Notes: generated from the sequence alone by a model not told the origin. A stretch of DNA of 33,350 nucleotides from Xanthomonas boreopolis (GCA_014654535.1 BNBA01000041.1:1-33350), one strand, 5' to 3'; positions 16,294 through 25,354 are shown, counted from the stretch's first letter. Translations and numbers: made by a program.

Positions 16294-17033
16294 GCGAGCG
16301 CCAGCAGGCCGACGGCCGCGGCCAGCGCATCGTCGATGCGCTGCTGGCGCGCATCGAGGCCGGCGAATGGGCCGGCGACCAGCGCCTGCCGGTGGAGCGT
16401 GAGCTGGCCGAGCTGTTCGGCTGCACCCGCATCACCCTGCGCGAAGCGTTGCAGCAGTTGGAAGCGGAGGGCCGCATCTATCGCGAGAACCGCCGCGGCT
16501 GGTTCGTCAGCGCCGCGCGCGTGCACCACGATCCGACCAGCATCGCCGGTTTCATGCAGTACGTGGCCGAGCAGGGCCGGCAACCGCGCACGGAACTGCT
16601 CGGCGCGCGCCGGCAGCCCGCAGGCACGGAGTGGGCGCGGCGACTGGAACTGGACGATCCCGGCGAGGAGGTGTTCGTGCTGCAGCGCCGGCGCTGGATC
16701 GACCGCCGCGCCGTGCTGCTGGAAACCAACGTGTTGCGCGCCTCCTGGGTGCCGACCCTGTTCGAGCACGACCTCGCCGGTTCGCTGAGCGCGATCCTGG
16801 CGCAACTCGGCCTGCGGCAGGCGCGCAGCCGGCTGACGATGTTCCCGTCCAGCCTGGACGCCGAGCAGGCCGCGCTGCTGCAGTCCACCGCGGGCACCGC
16901 GTGCTTCCGCCTGCAGCGGGTCAGCTATGCCGCCGACGGCCAGGCCGTGGAATTCGACATCGAGTCCTGGCGCCACGATGCGCTGGCGGTGACGGTGGAT
17001 GTACGGGCGCCGGAGGCTCCCCTCGGCCGATAG
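16290..17033 (+). CDS. GntR-family regulator with UTRA domain (HutC branch)
   Basis: A 247-residue repressor-like protein. The winged helix is at residues ~8-75: GQRIVDALLARIEAGEWAGDQRLPVERELAELFGCTRITLREALQQLEAEGRIYRENRRGWFV in successive segments, with ERELAELFGCTRITLREAL as the helix-turn-helix. The UTRA effector domain fills ~90-240 (EEVFVLQRRRWIDRRAVLLETNVL, ending VEFDIESWRHDALAVTVDV). Translation is coupled to the permease by ATGA. The palindrome TGGTCTAGACCA before the first gene of the cluster is the kind of site this branch binds, so it probably represses the whole cluster until its ligand accumulates. The ligand is unknown. Confidence 0.92.
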   Translation: MSERQQADGRGQRIVDALLARIEAGEWAGDQRLPVERELAELFGCTRITLREALQQLEAEGRIYRENRRGWFVSAARVHHDPTSIAGFMQYVAEQGRQPRTELLGARRQPAGTEWARRLELDDPGEEVFVLQRRRWIDRRAVLLETNVLRASWVPTLFEHDLAGSLSAILAQLGLRQARSRLTMFPSSLDAEQAALLQSTAGTACFRLQRVSYAADGQAVEFDIESWRHDALAVTVDVRAPEAPLGR

Positions 17034-17231
17034 CGGCCGCTCCCACAAAAGCCACGTCTGCGATGGGCTCTACCGTGGCACTCCCTACAAGCATTCCTGT
17101 GGGAGGGACTTCAGTCCCGACGGGCTTCACCGGGAAAGCTTGTCGGGACTGAAGTCCCTCCCACAAAGACTCTCTCTTCCTTATCCATCGTGGGGAAAGC
17201 CCCATCGCGGCTAAAGTTGCTCCCACAACAG
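17034..17231. repeat. cluster of TGTGGGAG-type repeat units
   Basis: The gap between two convergent genes holds one complete hairpin (17098-17165) and two single arms: TTTTGTGGGAGCGGCCG on the minus strand at 17034-17050 and GTTGTGGGAGCAACTTTAGC on the minus strand near 17212-17231. Such clustering is usual for REP-like elements between convergent genes. It may act as a two-way transcription barrier. Confidence 0.65.
17098..17165. repeat. TGTGGGAG-type hairpin repeat, copy B
   Basis: Arms 17098-17125 and 17138-17165 (TGTGGGAGGGACTTCAGTCC at the start) are inverted repeats with two mismatches and a 12-base spacer. Arm and spacer lengths equal those of the element at 13266-13333. Stem bases changed in pairs between copies (GGTTTCAACC versus ACTTCAGT), so the stem is conserved rather than the letters. 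Confidence 0.85.
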
Positions 17232-17244
17232 CCGCGCCGCTCGT

Positions 17245-18081
17245 TCAACCGAACAACGGCCGCTGCGGGTCGCCCGGCAGCTGTTCGTCGTACAGGGCTT
17301 GCAAGCGTTCGCGCGCGCCATGCAGCGGATCGCCCATCAGGAATTCCGCCAGGCGCGCGTGCCAGGCCGGCCAGCGCGTGGCCAGCGCATCCATGTCGCC
17401 GTCGAACGGCATGCCTTCGCGCGGACGCGCGACGAAGGCGGTCTCGCACAGCACGTTGCGCCAGCCCAGGCCCGCCATGCGCAGGCTCAGGTCGATCACT
17501 GCCGCGTACCAGGAGCCGTAGCTGCTCGCATCCAGGCCGCCGGCCTTGCGCCGTGCGTGGCCGCGCAAGGCGACCGCGTGGCAGCCCGCCGAAGGCAGCT
17601 CCGGATGCAGCGGTGGCATCCGCGCGCACGCGCGCGCCAGCCGGCCCGGTTCGTCGGGCAGCGCGTTGATCTCGCCGAGGCGCGGCCAGGCGACCGCCTC
17701 GCCGGCGTTGCACCAGGGCACGGCGCTGGCGATCGACGCATCGCGCGCCAGGCACTGCGCCAACTGCTCCAGCCAGCCCGGCAACGGCCGCGCGTCGGCC
17801 GCGAGCACGACCACGTCGGCGTCGCCGCAGGCGCGCAGCATCTCGTCCAGGTGCGCCACCTCGCCGATCATGCGCGGGCGGCGCGTGTAGTCGGCCTGCA
17901 GGCGGGTACGCGCCAGCCAGCTCTCCACCACCGCCTGCCCGCGCGGGCCGGCCTGCGCATCGTCGGCCAGCCAGACCCGCGTGCCGGCGGCCGTGGCCTG
18001 CTCCAGGGCGCCGAGGCACGCGTCCAGCGCGGCATCGTCGACGCCGACCGGCACCAGCACGATGGGCAGGGCATCGCTCAT
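17245..18081 (-). CDS. glycosyltransferase-like protein coupled to xpsD
   Basis: A 278-residue protein with a GT-A-like beginning (LPIVLVPVGVDDAALDACLGALE, VWLADDAQAGPRGQAVVESW) and the segment DADVVVLAADARPLPGWLEQL where family 2 enzymes carry the DxD motif; here the motif reads ADA, so activity is uncertain. The central part (HPELPSAGCHAVALRGHARR, SYGSWYAAVIDLSLRMAGLGWRN) resembles GT2 acceptor regions. The ATG overlaps the xpsD stop (ATGA at 18078-18081), making it the last gene of the secretion operon. No signal peptide or membrane segment is seen. A link to secretion is suggested only by coupling. Confidence 0.65.
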   Translation of the reverse strand: MSDALPIVLVPVGVDDAALDACLGALEQATAAGTRVWLADDAQAGPRGQAVVESWLARTRLQADYTRRPRMIGEVAHLDEMLRACGDADVVVLAADARPLPGWLEQLAQCLARDASIASAVPWCNAGEAVAWPRLGEINALPDEPGRLARACARMPPLHPELPSAGCHAVALRGHARRKAGGLDASSYGSWYAAVIDLSLRMAGLGWRNVLCETAFVARPREGMPFDGDMDALATRWPAWHARLAEFLMGDPLHGARERLQALYDEQLPGDPQRPLFG

Positions 18082-20360
18082 CGCGACCCGGGATGCAACG
18101 GTTCCATCGCCTTGAACTTGCGGCCGTATTCGTCGGTGAGGTCGCGCGCTTCCTGCGGGTTGCGCACGATCGTCGGGGTCAGCAGCACGATGACTTCGTT
18201 GCGGGTCGTGTTGCGGGTCTTCTGGCCGAACAGCGCCCCCACCACCGGCAGCTTGCTCAGGAACGGGATGCCGGAGCTGCCGTCGGAGGTGCTGTCGTTG
18301 ATCAGGCCGGCCAGCATGATGGTGTCGCCGCTGCGCACCGCGGCCTCGGTCTTGACCCGGCGGGTGTTGATGTCGACGTTGCAGGCCGAGGCGTTGACCA
18401 CGGTCGTGGCCGAGGTGCAGGCGGTGGGCCGCGCGCCGGGGCTGCTGACTTCCTGCACGATGTCCAGGAACACCATGCCGTCCTTGGTGACGCGCGGGCG
18501 CACCTTGAGGATCACGCCGGTGTCGATGTATTGCGCGGTGGTGTAGCTGGTGTCGCCGCCGACCAGGCTGCTGACCGAGGTCGAGTTGATCGCGATGCGC
18601 GAACCGACGTTGAGCGTGGCCTCGGCGTTGTTGCGCACGAACACCGAGGGGGTCTGCAGCAGGCGCACGTTGGTGACCGAGTCCAGCGCGGTGATGATCG
18701 CCGCCGCGTTCTTGCCCAGGAAGGTCCAGGTCGCCCCTTCGCTGGTCACCTTGCCGGCGATGCTGCCCCAGATGCCGCGGCCCAGCGCGCTCGGCAGGCC
18801 CGCGCCGGTCATGCCGATGCCGGTGTCGGTGCCGGTCTCGACCGTGGACGGCGTGTTGACCGCCTGTTCGAAGAACCAGTTCACGCCGTACTGCAGTTCG
18901 CCCTTGAGGTTGACCTCGGCCACCTGCGCCTCGATGTGCACCTGCATCGGCATCACGTCGAGCTTCTCGATCACCTCGCGGATCGACTTCCACGCCTGCG
19001 GGGTGGAACGCACCAGCAACGCGTTGGTCTCCTCCACCGCGGCGACGCCGACGGTGTCGCCCTTGACCTGCAAGGTCACCGCGCCGTTGCCCTGGCCGCG
19101 CGTCGGCAACTGCAGCGAGCCATTGCCCAGCCCGCCGCCGCTGGAAGAGGACGAGGAGGACAGGCTGTCGCCGCCCACGCTGCCGCCGGTCACGCCGCTG
19201 CTGCTGCCCAGCGCGGCATCGCGATCGCCGCCGCTGGACAAGGTGCCGGAACTCGCGCCCGGCATCAGCGAGGCGGGGCTGTCGCCGCGCCCGCCGCCGC
19301 CCGAGCCGAACACCTCGGCCAGGCGGTCGGCCAGTTCCTTGGCCTTGATGTACTTCAGTTCGTAGGAGAACAGCCGCTCGCCGCCGCCCGCGCTGTCGAT
19401 CCGGTCCAGCCAGTCGCGGATCTGGTCGAGGTAGCGGGCCTGCGGGGTGATCACCAGCACCGCGTTGGCGTTCTCCAGCGGCATGAAGCGGAACATGCCG
19501 GCGCTGGGCGTCTTGCTGCTCTCGCCGAACACCTTCTCCAGGTCGGCGGCGACCTGCTCGGCCTTGCCGGACTCGAGCGGGAACACGCCCACCGACATGC
19601 CCGACAGCCAGTCCACGTCGAAGATCTCGACGGTGCGCAGGTAGTTCTCCAGCTCGGCGCGGGTGCCGCCGAGGGTGATCACGTTGCGGGCGCTGTCGAC
19701 GCCGACGATGGCATTCGGGCGCGCGTACGGCTCGAGCACCTTCTTCATCTCGCTGGCGGAGATGTACTTCAGCGGCACCACCCGCACCTCGAACCCGCGC
19801 GCCGCGCTGGCCGGCGCCGTGCTCGGCGCGACCGTGCCCGCCAGCGCCTGGTCGGCCGGCACGATGTTGTAGCGGCCGCCGCTGTAGACCATGCGCGCGT
19901 TGTTCCAGCCCAGCACCATCTCCAGCAGGTTCAGCGCCTGCGCCGGCGAGACCGGCTTGGGCGTGGCCAGGGTCACCGTGCCCTGCACGCCCGGCGCGAT
20001 CACGTAGTTCTGCCCGAGCATGTCGCCCAGGATCGCCTTGACCACCGCCTGCAGCGATTCGCCCTCGAAGTTGAAGGTGGCGCTGCCGCTGCCGGCGCTG
20101 CCGAGCGAAGGCGCCCGGGCATTGGCGGCGCTGCGGTTGATGACTTCGCCGCTGCCGCGCCGGATCACCGGCTGCGGGCCGCCCTCCGGCACGTCGGGCG
20201 TCTCCAGGGGCGTGGTCTGGGCGCCCGCCACGCCCGCCGTGCCGTCGGCGCGCGCCGGCGGGCGGCGCACGTCGGGCGCGGGGGTGCTGGCGCATCCGGC
20301 CAGCGCGCCGACCAGCAGGGCGACGATCGGCAGGGGAGACGGGACAAGGCGTGGCGTCAT
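18078..20360 (-). CDS. xpsD: type II secretion secretin
   Basis: A 760-residue GspD-family secretin that forms the outer membrane channel. The N-terminus has a lipobox (VALLVGALAGC, cysteine 23), so it should be a lipoprotein. Domain N0 is near residues 90-165 (FEGESLQAVVKAILGDMLG), followed by N1-N3 (VRVVPLKYISASEMKKVLEPYARPNA; ELKYIKAKELADRLAEVFG). A Ser/Gly-rich insert lies near residue 400. The secretin core is about 470-740 (ALLVRSTPQAWKSIREVIEKLD, PSVFVRNNAEATLNVGSRIA, GDTIMLAGLINDSTSDGSSGIPFLSKLPVVGALF). Length and order fit Xanthomonas XpsD. It starts 15 bases after xpsN. Confidence 0.96.
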   Translation of the reverse strand: MTPRLVPSPLPIVALLVGALAGCASTPAPDVRRPPARADGTAGVAGAQTTPLETPDVPEGGPQPVIRRGSGEVINRSAANARAPSLGSAGSGSATFNFEGESLQAVVKAILGDMLGQNYVIAPGVQGTVTLATPKPVSPAQALNLLEMVLGWNNARMVYSGGRYNIVPADQALAGTVAPSTAPASAARGFEVRVVPLKYISASEMKKVLEPYARPNAIVGVDSARNVITLGGTRAELENYLRTVEIFDVDWLSGMSVGVFPLESGKAEQVAADLEKVFGESSKTPSAGMFRFMPLENANAVLVITPQARYLDQIRDWLDRIDSAGGGERLFSYELKYIKAKELADRLAEVFGSGGGGRGDSPASLMPGASSGTLSSGGDRDAALGSSSGVTGGSVGGDSLSSSSSSSGGGLGNGSLQLPTRGQGNGAVTLQVKGDTVGVAAVEETNALLVRSTPQAWKSIREVIEKLDVMPMQVHIEAQVAEVNLKGELQYGVNWFFEQAVNTPSTVETGTDTGIGMTGAGLPSALGRGIWGSIAGKVTSEGATWTFLGKNAAAIITALDSVTNVRLLQTPSVFVRNNAEATLNVGSRIAINSTSVSSLVGGDTSYTTAQYIDTGVILKVRPRVTKDGMVFLDIVQEVSSPGARPTACTSATTVVNASACNVDINTRRVKTEAAVRSGDTIMLAGLINDSTSDGSSGIPFLSKLPVVGALFGQKTRNTTRNEVIVLLTPTIVRNPQEARDLTDEYGRKFKAMEPLHPGSR

Positions 20361-20375
20361 GCGTTCTCTCTACGG

Positions 20376-21146
20376 TTACTGGCCGGTCTGCTGGCGTTCG
20401 CGCAACTGACGGCGACGGGCTTCGATGCGTTCGCGGATGGCCTGCAGCTGCGCGTCGGAAGGCGCCGGCGGCGCTGCGGTGCCAGGATCGGGGGTGGATG
20501 CGGCGGCCGGCGGCGGCGCCACCGGCGGTTGCGCGGGCGCCATGGCGGCGGCCGGTGCAGGCGCGGGCGCGACGGCGGGCAGGACCGGCGCCGGCGGGGC
20601 GTTGCCGTTCGCGACCACCGGGCCGTGTCCCGGCGTGGCGCTGACCGGTTGCCCGCCCTGGCCGTTGAACACCTGCAGTTCCAGCGTGCGGGGGCCGCCG
20701 GGGCCTTCGACGGTGGCCTTGCGCGGTTCCAGTTCGAGCAGGCGCCAGCCGTTCACTGCCTCGCCCTGCAGGCGCAGGCGCAGCGACTGGCCTTGTTCGG
20801 TGTTCAACGTCGCCATCCGCAGCTGCGGCGTGATCAGCACGCCGGTCAGGCGCAGGCCGGTGTTGGCGGCGCCTTCGCCGTTGCCGCCGCTCAGGTAGAA
20901 CGGATGCGGCAGGCGGTCCTGCGCGAACACGGGCCGCGCGGCGATATCCGCATAGCGATCGGCCGGCCCCAGTCGTTCGCCGCCGGTCGCGGGCAGCGCC
21001 GGCAAGGGCGGCGACGCCAGCGCGGCATCCGGCTGCAGCGCCAGGCGCCCGCCCAGGCCGGCGAAGGCCAGCACGCACACCAGCGCCGCCCAGCCGGCGA
21101 ACGCGGCCAGCAGCCAGGTGCGCAGGCCCATCGTCTCAACGCGCAT
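20376..21146 (-). CDS. xpsN: type II secretion protein N (GspC-like role)
   Basis: A 256-residue inner membrane protein. One membrane segment is near residues 10-30 (LLAAFAGWAALVCVLAFAG). The periplasmic region has a homology-region-like module (ANTGLRLTGVLITPQLRMATL). A long Pro/Ala linker follows (about 170-225) and a charged C-terminal helix (AIRERIEARRRQLRERQQ). It is the link between the L-M platform and the secretin in the Xps system, which has no separate gspC here. The start overlaps the xpsM stop by 11 bases. Named by operon position (M-N-D) as well as by the GspC-like region. Confidence 0.85.
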   Translation of the reverse strand: MRVETMGLRTWLLAAFAGWAALVCVLAFAGLGGRLALQPDAALASPPLPALPATGGERLGPADRYADIAARPVFAQDRLPHPFYLSGGNGEGAANTGLRLTGVLITPQLRMATLNTEQGQSLRLRLQGEAVNGWRLLELEPRKATVEGPGGPRTLELQVFNGQGGQPVSATPGHGPVVANGNAPPAPVLPAVAPAPAPAAAMAPAQPPVAPPPAAASTPDPGTAAPPAPSDAQLQAIRERIEARRRQLRERQQTGQ

Positions 21147-21759
21147 CGGCGGCCTCCGCGGGCGGCGGCGCGACGGCCAGGGACGGGCGCAGGTAGCCGG
21201 CCAGCTCGAACGCCACGTCCAGGCCGTTGCCGCTTTCGTTGGGCGAGAGCTGGTAGCGCTGCGCCATCACGTTGAGGTTGTCGACGAACAGCCGCGGGGT
21301 GCCGCTTTCCAGCGCGTACAGCACCGCCGCCAGCTCCGGCGTGCCGCAGCGCAGCCGCACCTGCACCGCGACCCGGGTGAAGCGGCCCTTGCCGTCGGCC
21401 GGCAGCGGCGAGCGGTTGCTGATCGCGCAGCTGCGGTTGCCCGGGCTGGCCTCGGCGACCGCGCGCTCCAGGCGCTGCACCAGGCCCGCCGAGGCGAGTT
21501 CGGCCGAGGCCTCGGTCAGGAAGCTGGGCTTGGCCTCCAGCAGCGCCCGCGCCTGGCGCAGGCGCTCGCTCACCTGCGGCGCCTGCGCGATCTGCGCGCG
21601 CACGCGCTGGTCGCGCTCGCTCAGGCCTTGCAGTTCCTCCTGCATCGCCAGCAACGGCCGGGTGAACCACGGGTGGACCAGCAGCAGGTAGGCCAGCGCC
21701 AGCACCGCCAGCAGCAGCCCCAGCGCCAGCCAGCGGTCGCGATCAACGCGCGGCGCCAT
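21136..21759 (-). CDS. xpsM: type II secretion platform protein M
   Basis: A 207-residue bitopic inner membrane protein. A short basic N-terminus (MAPRVDRDR) precedes one membrane segment at about 10-29 (WLALGLLLAVLALAYLLLVH). A coiled-coil-like helix follows (AMQEELQGLSERDQRVRAQIAQ), then a small periplasmic domain. This is the topology of GspM, which binds GspL in the assembly platform. The start overlaps the xpsL gene by 17 bases. Sequence conservation in this family is low, so the call leans on topology and place. Confidence 0.88.
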   Translation of the reverse strand: MAPRVDRDRWLALGLLLAVLALAYLLLVHPWFTRPLLAMQEELQGLSERDQRVRAQIAQAPQVSERLRQARALLEAKPSFLTEASAELASAGLVQRLERAVAEASPGNRSCAISNRSPLPADGKGRFTRVAVQVRLRCGTPELAAVLYALESGTPRLFVDNLNVMAQRYQLSPNESGNGLDVAFELAGYLRPSLAVAPPPAEAADAR

Positions 21760-22867
21760 CGGCCCCCTCCTTCTCCTTCGCTTCGCCGCCGGCCAGTTCG
21801 GCGGTGATGGTGAAGCGGTCCACGCCGCCGGTATCGCTCTGCAGCACGCCGGTCAGCGACGGCGTGTGCCACAGCGGCGAGCCTTCCAGGCGGCGCACCA
21901 GCGAGGAGGCCTCGTTGCTCAGCCCGATCAGCTGCAGCTGCGAGCCTTCCATCGAGAATTTTTCCAGGTAGGTGCCCTCGGGCAGGCGGCGGGTGAGTTC
22001 GTTCCAGACTTCGATCGCGGCCGGGCGGCGGGTGCGTTCGCGCTCGAAGAACGCCGCGCCGTCGACCAGGTCGGCCAATTGCTGGCGTTCGCCGGCCACC
22101 ACGCGCGCGCGCTCGGCGCGCGCCTGCACGTCGGCCTGCAGCGCATCGATCGCGGCCCGCCGGTTGTCCAGCAGCAGCCAGCCGGCGGTCGCGACCAGCA
22201 CCACGCCGGCCAACGCCAGCAGGCGGTTCCAGCGCCGCATCGGATCGTGGCGCACGCGCCGCTGCGCGGCCGGCAACAGGTTGGCGTGCAGCGGCTGCCC
22301 CGCCGCACCGGCGACGTCGATCCCGGCCAGCGCGGCGCGCCAGGCCTCGGGGACGCCGTGTTCGCCTTCGAGCGCGCGGCGCGGCACCACCAGCAGCTCG
22401 GCATCGACGAACGACTGCTCGACGGGCCCGGACGCGCGCACGTCGAAGTACACCTGCTCGGCCGAGAACGGCGTCTGCCGGTCGATCTCGAAGCGCGCCA
22501 CGTCGTGCAGGCGCGCGGCCGCCGCGGCCGGCAGCCGCAGCCGGCGGCGCAGGACCTGTTCCGGCGCCAGCAGCCAGCAGCGCGGCAAGGTGTCCAGCGG
22601 CGCCTTGAGCACCGCATCCAGGTCCGGCGGCGCCACCGGCCACGGCAGCGCGGCGACCGGTTCGATCGTCCCGCCGCGCTCGCGCGACACCTGCAGCGTG
22701 TCGCCGTGGACCGCGAGCAGCAGGCGCGCCTGCTCCAGCCCCAGCGGCTGCCACCAGCGCGCCGGCACCCAGGCCAGCAGGGAACGCGTCCACCACCGCC
22801 AGAAACCGGCGGCGCCGGGCATGGCTTGCACGCCGATGCGTCCCAGACTGTCGCGCCACGCGCTCAT
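21743..22867 (-). CDS. xpsL: type II secretion platform protein L
   Basis: A 374-residue GspL. Residues 1-210 are the cytoplasmic actin-like part that binds the XpsE ATPase ([58 protein letters not shown]). A membrane segment lies at about 215-233 ([19 protein letters not shown]). The periplasmic part has a helix and a ferredoxin-like domain ([30 protein letters not shown]). ATG 22865-22867 overlaps the xpsK stop (ATGA); an upstream in-frame start would lie inside xpsK and is less likely. Confidence 0.92.
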   Translation of the reverse strand: MSAWRDSLGRIGVQAMPGAAGFWRWWTRSLLAWVPARWWQPLGLEQARLLLAVHGDTLQVSRERGGTIEPVAALPWPVAPPDLDAVLKAPLDTLPRCWLLAPEQVLRRRLRLPAAAAARLHDVARFEIDRQTPFSAEQVYFDVRASGPVEQSFVDAELLVVPRRALEGEHGVPEAWRAALAGIDVAGAAGQPLHANLLPAAQRRVRHDPMRRWNRLLALAGVVLVATAGWLLLDNRRAAIDALQADVQARAERARVVAGERQQLADLVDGAAFFERERTRRPAAIEVWNELTRRLPEGTYLEKFSMEGSQLQLIGLSNEASSLVRRLEGSPLWHTPSLTGVLQSDTGGVDRFTITAELAGGEAKEKEGADGAAR

Positions 22868-23715
22868 TGCACCGCCGCTCCTTCTTCCCATCGCAACACG
22901 GTATAGGCCGCACCGGGCAGCGGCGAGGCGCCGGTACGCACCACCGCATGCAGGACCGCCTCGCGGCCCTCCCCCCAGCGTGCCCGGCTCTCAATACTAT
23001 AGGTACCGCTCCCGCCTGCGGTCGCCTCGAGCGGCGCGGTGCCGGCGGGCGCGTCGCGCCGCGCCAGGATCGCGGCCGCATCCAGGCCCATCGCGGTCAG
23101 CACCGGTGCCGGCGCGAAGCGCGGATCCGGCTGCGAGCGCGCGCTGAACAGGGTGACGTTCGGCAACAGCCGGCGATACAGCTCCGGGGTCATCCCGAGG
23201 ATCAGCCGCAGCTCGCCCAGGCTCTCGAACGGCGCGTCCTTGGCGCCGTAGGGCAGCCCCGCCGCGGCATAGTCGCCGTCCTCGGCGCCGCCGCCCGGCT
23301 GGCTCAGGTCGTCGACGTCGCGCCAGTCGGCGATCGCGCCGGCCAAGCGCTGGTCCTGGCCGCGTTCGGCCCCGAGCGCGCGCAGCAGGCCGGCCAGCAG
23401 CGCCGGATCGGCCACGTTGAGATCGACCTTGCCGGCCTCGTCGACGATGCGGATGTCCACCTGCGCGCCGTCCCACGACCAGCGATAGCGGCGGCCATCG
23501 GCCTGCCAGCGCGTGGCCGGGTCGCCGGACTGCACCCGCGACAAGCCGTACTCGAGGCCGGCGCGCGCGATCTCCCGCGCCTGCCCGGAACCGCGCAGCA
23601 CGCCGGCCTGCATCGCCTCCACGCGCGCGGTCAGCGCGAACGCGCCGACCATCGCCGACAGCAGCACGATCAACCACAGCACCAGCACCAGCGCCGCGCC
23701 GCGCACGGACCTCAC
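22864..23715 (-). CDS. xpsK: type II secretion minor pseudopilin K
   Basis: A 283-residue GspK, the largest minor pseudopilin, placed at the pseudopilus tip. The N-terminus is VRSVRG followed by [20 protein letters not shown]. As usual for GspK, the glutamate at mature position 5 is missing. The body has the family segments [63 protein letters not shown]. The start is GTG at 23713-23715, overlapping the xpsJ stop (GTGA). No ATG lies at a fitting place. Confidence 0.92.
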   Translation of the reverse strand: MRSVRGAALVLVLWLIVLLSAMVGAFALTARVEAMQAGVLRGSGQAREIARAGLEYGLSRVQSGDPATRWQADGRRYRWSWDGAQVDIRIVDEAGKVDLNVADPALLAGLLRALGAERGQDQRLAGAIADWRDVDDLSQPGGGAEDGDYAAAGLPYGAKDAPFESLGELRLILGMTPELYRRLLPNVTLFSARSQPDPRFAPAPVLTAMGLDAAAILARRDAPAGTAPLEATAGGSGTYSIESRARWGEGREAVLHAVVRTGASPLPGAAYTVLRWEEGAAVQ

Positions 23716-24368
23716 GGCCGCGCCCCCGCATTGCCCGCCTGCGGCAAGGCGACCAGCAGCGTCGGCCACCTGCCCTGCGCGGAGCGGATGTCGATGCGTA
23801 CCAGCACCGGCAAGCGGTCGTGCCATTGCCAGCGATCCTGCCAGTCCCCGAGTTTGCCGTTCTCCGGGTCGATGCCGCGGTAACCGAAACGCACCTCCTC
23901 CAGCGCATCGGCGAGTTGCTCCGGCGGCACCGGCGCCTCCTCGACCACCTTGCCGGCCTGCACCATGGCCAGTTCCAGCTGCAGCCGCTGCGCCGGCGCC
24001 TGTCCCTCCACCTTCAGCGCGTGCCGATAAGGACCGCCGCGGCCGAGGTAGTCGGGCACGTCGGCCACGAAGCGCATGCTCTGCGGCTCGCCGACGAACA
24101 GCACCGCCTGCCCGGTTTCGCGCTCGCGCTCCATCATCACCGGCAACGCACTGGCCAGGCGCTGGCGCAGGAAGCCTTCCACCGCGCGGATCCGCTCGCT
24201 TTGCCTGGCGATCGCCTCGCCCCGCTGGCCCACGGCGCCGGCCGAGCGCAGCGTCGCGAACGCCAGCGCCAGTCCGCCGGCCAGCAGCGCGGTGGCGAGC
24301 AGCACTTCGAGCAGGGTGAAGCCGGCGGCACGGGCGCCGCCATTGCGGCGAAGGGTTCGCCGTTCCAT
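23712..24368 (-). CDS. xpsJ: type II secretion minor pseudopilin J
   Basis: A 218-residue GspJ. The prepilin signal is [16 protein letters not shown] followed by [16 protein letters not shown], with glutamate at mature position 5. The body includes [20 protein letters not shown] and [25 protein letters not shown], typical of the family. It forms the tip complex with I and K. The start at 24366-24368 is preferred because the prepilin leader follows directly. A 95-base gap separates it from xpsI, while its other side overlaps xpsK by 4 bases. Confidence 0.92.
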   Translation of the reverse strand: MERRTLRRNGGARAAGFTLLEVLLATALLAGGLALAFATLRSAGAVGQRGEAIARQSERIRAVEGFLRQRLASALPVMMERERETGQAVLFVGEPQSMRFVADVPDYLGRGGPYRHALKVEGQAPAQRLQLELAMVQAGKVVEEAPVPPEQLADALEEVRFGYRGIDPENGKLGDWQDRWQWHDRLPVLVRIDIRSAQGRWPTLLVALPQAGNAGARP

Positions 24369-24463
24369 GGATACGCCGCTCCCGCGGAGGGCGCTCTTCG
24401 ACGCCCCGCCGCCACGCCCCCGCTCGCGGGCAAAAAGCGAAGCGGAACGGCATGCCCCGCGCG

Positions 24464-24865
24464 TCACGGCGACACCGGCGAGGCCAGGCGCAGCGTGCGC
24501 CAATGCAGTTGTTGCGAGGGCGCGTCGCCCCAGCGGAGCTGCAGGTCCAGCTGCAACAGCGACGGGCCGGAAGGCTGCAACATCCCCTCGCGCGCGCGCG
24601 GATCGACGAACGGCTGCACGTCCAGCGTCCAGTGGAACCTGCCGCCCTCCAGGTCGCCCGCCAACCGGCCCGGCTGCAGCGACGCCTCCACGCCCTGCGC
24701 GGCCAGCAGCGATTGCGCGTACAGCGCGGCGCGGCTGTGCACCTCGCCGTCGCGCACTTGCCGCGCCGCACCGGACAGCGTGCCCAGCAGCAACGTCAGC
24801 GCGCCCGCCAGCAGCGCGAACGCGACGATCACCTCGATCAGCGAGTAGCCGCACTGGCGCTTCAT
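24464..24865 (-). CDS. xpsI: type II secretion minor pseudopilin I
   Basis: A 133-residue GspI. The leader is MKRQCG with mature start [20 protein letters not shown]. The rest is short and ends [12 protein letters not shown], as in small GspI proteins. ATG 24863-24865 overlaps the xpsH stop (ATGA). An earlier in-frame start would add a Gly/Arg-rich head lying in xpsH and is rejected. Confidence 0.92.
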   Translation of the reverse strand: MKRQCGYSLIEVIVAFALLAGALTLLLGTLSGAARQVRDGEVHSRAALYAQSLLAAQGVEASLQPGRLAGDLEGGRFHWTLDVQPFVDPRAREGMLQPSGPSLLQLDLQLRWGDAPSQQLHWRTLRLASPVSP

Positions 24866-25335
24866 TCGTCCGTTCCCCGCAGCGGCCCCGCGACGACCTC
24901 GCCGGTCACCCACGACACGTCGATGCGCCAGGTCGCCTTGCGTGCCTGCAGCTCGATGCGCCCGCCGGTGGCGCCGCCTTCGGGGAAGAACACGATGGCG
25001 CCTTCCCGCGCGTGCCGCTGGACCTGGCGTGCGCCGGTGAAGCGGATCTCCAGCCCCGGCGGGATCTCGCCCTGGTGGCCGGAAGGCGCCTGCCAGCGCC
25101 GCGCCACCGGATCGAGGCTGAAGCGCTGCGGCTGTCCGCTCGCCAGGGCCTGCGTGCGCGTGAAGCGCAACTGCGCGGCGATCTGCTTGCCGGCCGAGCG
25201 CAGGCGCATGCCGTCCAGGCCGCCGGTCATCGCGCCAGCGGCCAGCAGCCCGGCCACCGCGATCAGCGCGATGACCAGCAGCATTTCCAGCAAGGTCACG
25301 CCGCGGGCGGCACGCGGCGGGGCGGGCAGGCGCAT
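24862..25335 (-). CDS. xpsH: type II secretion minor pseudopilin H
   Basis: A 157-residue GspH. The leader is MRLPAPPRAARG with mature start VTLLEMLLVIALIAVAGLLA and glutamate 5. The globular part carries KQIAAQLRFTRTQALASGQPQRFSLD, the helix and strand usual for GspH, and ends near [13 protein letters not shown]. It is 19 bases after xpsG and overlaps xpsI by 4 bases. Confidence 0.92.
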   Translation of the reverse strand: MRLPAPPRAARGVTLLEMLLVIALIAVAGLLAAGAMTGGLDGMRLRSAGKQIAAQLRFTRTQALASGQPQRFSLDPVARRWQAPSGHQGEIPPGLEIRFTGARQVQRHAREGAIVFFPEGGATGGRIELQARKATWRIDVSWVTGEVVAGPLRGTDE

Positions 25336-25354
25336 GGCAGGCGGGATCGCGGCG

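Noticed and set aside
18093-21275. Very long plus-strand open frame opposite xpsD and xpsN
   Set aside because: It is antisense to well-supported genes, its composition is Arg/His/Ala-rich without a domain, and high GC explains the lack of stops.
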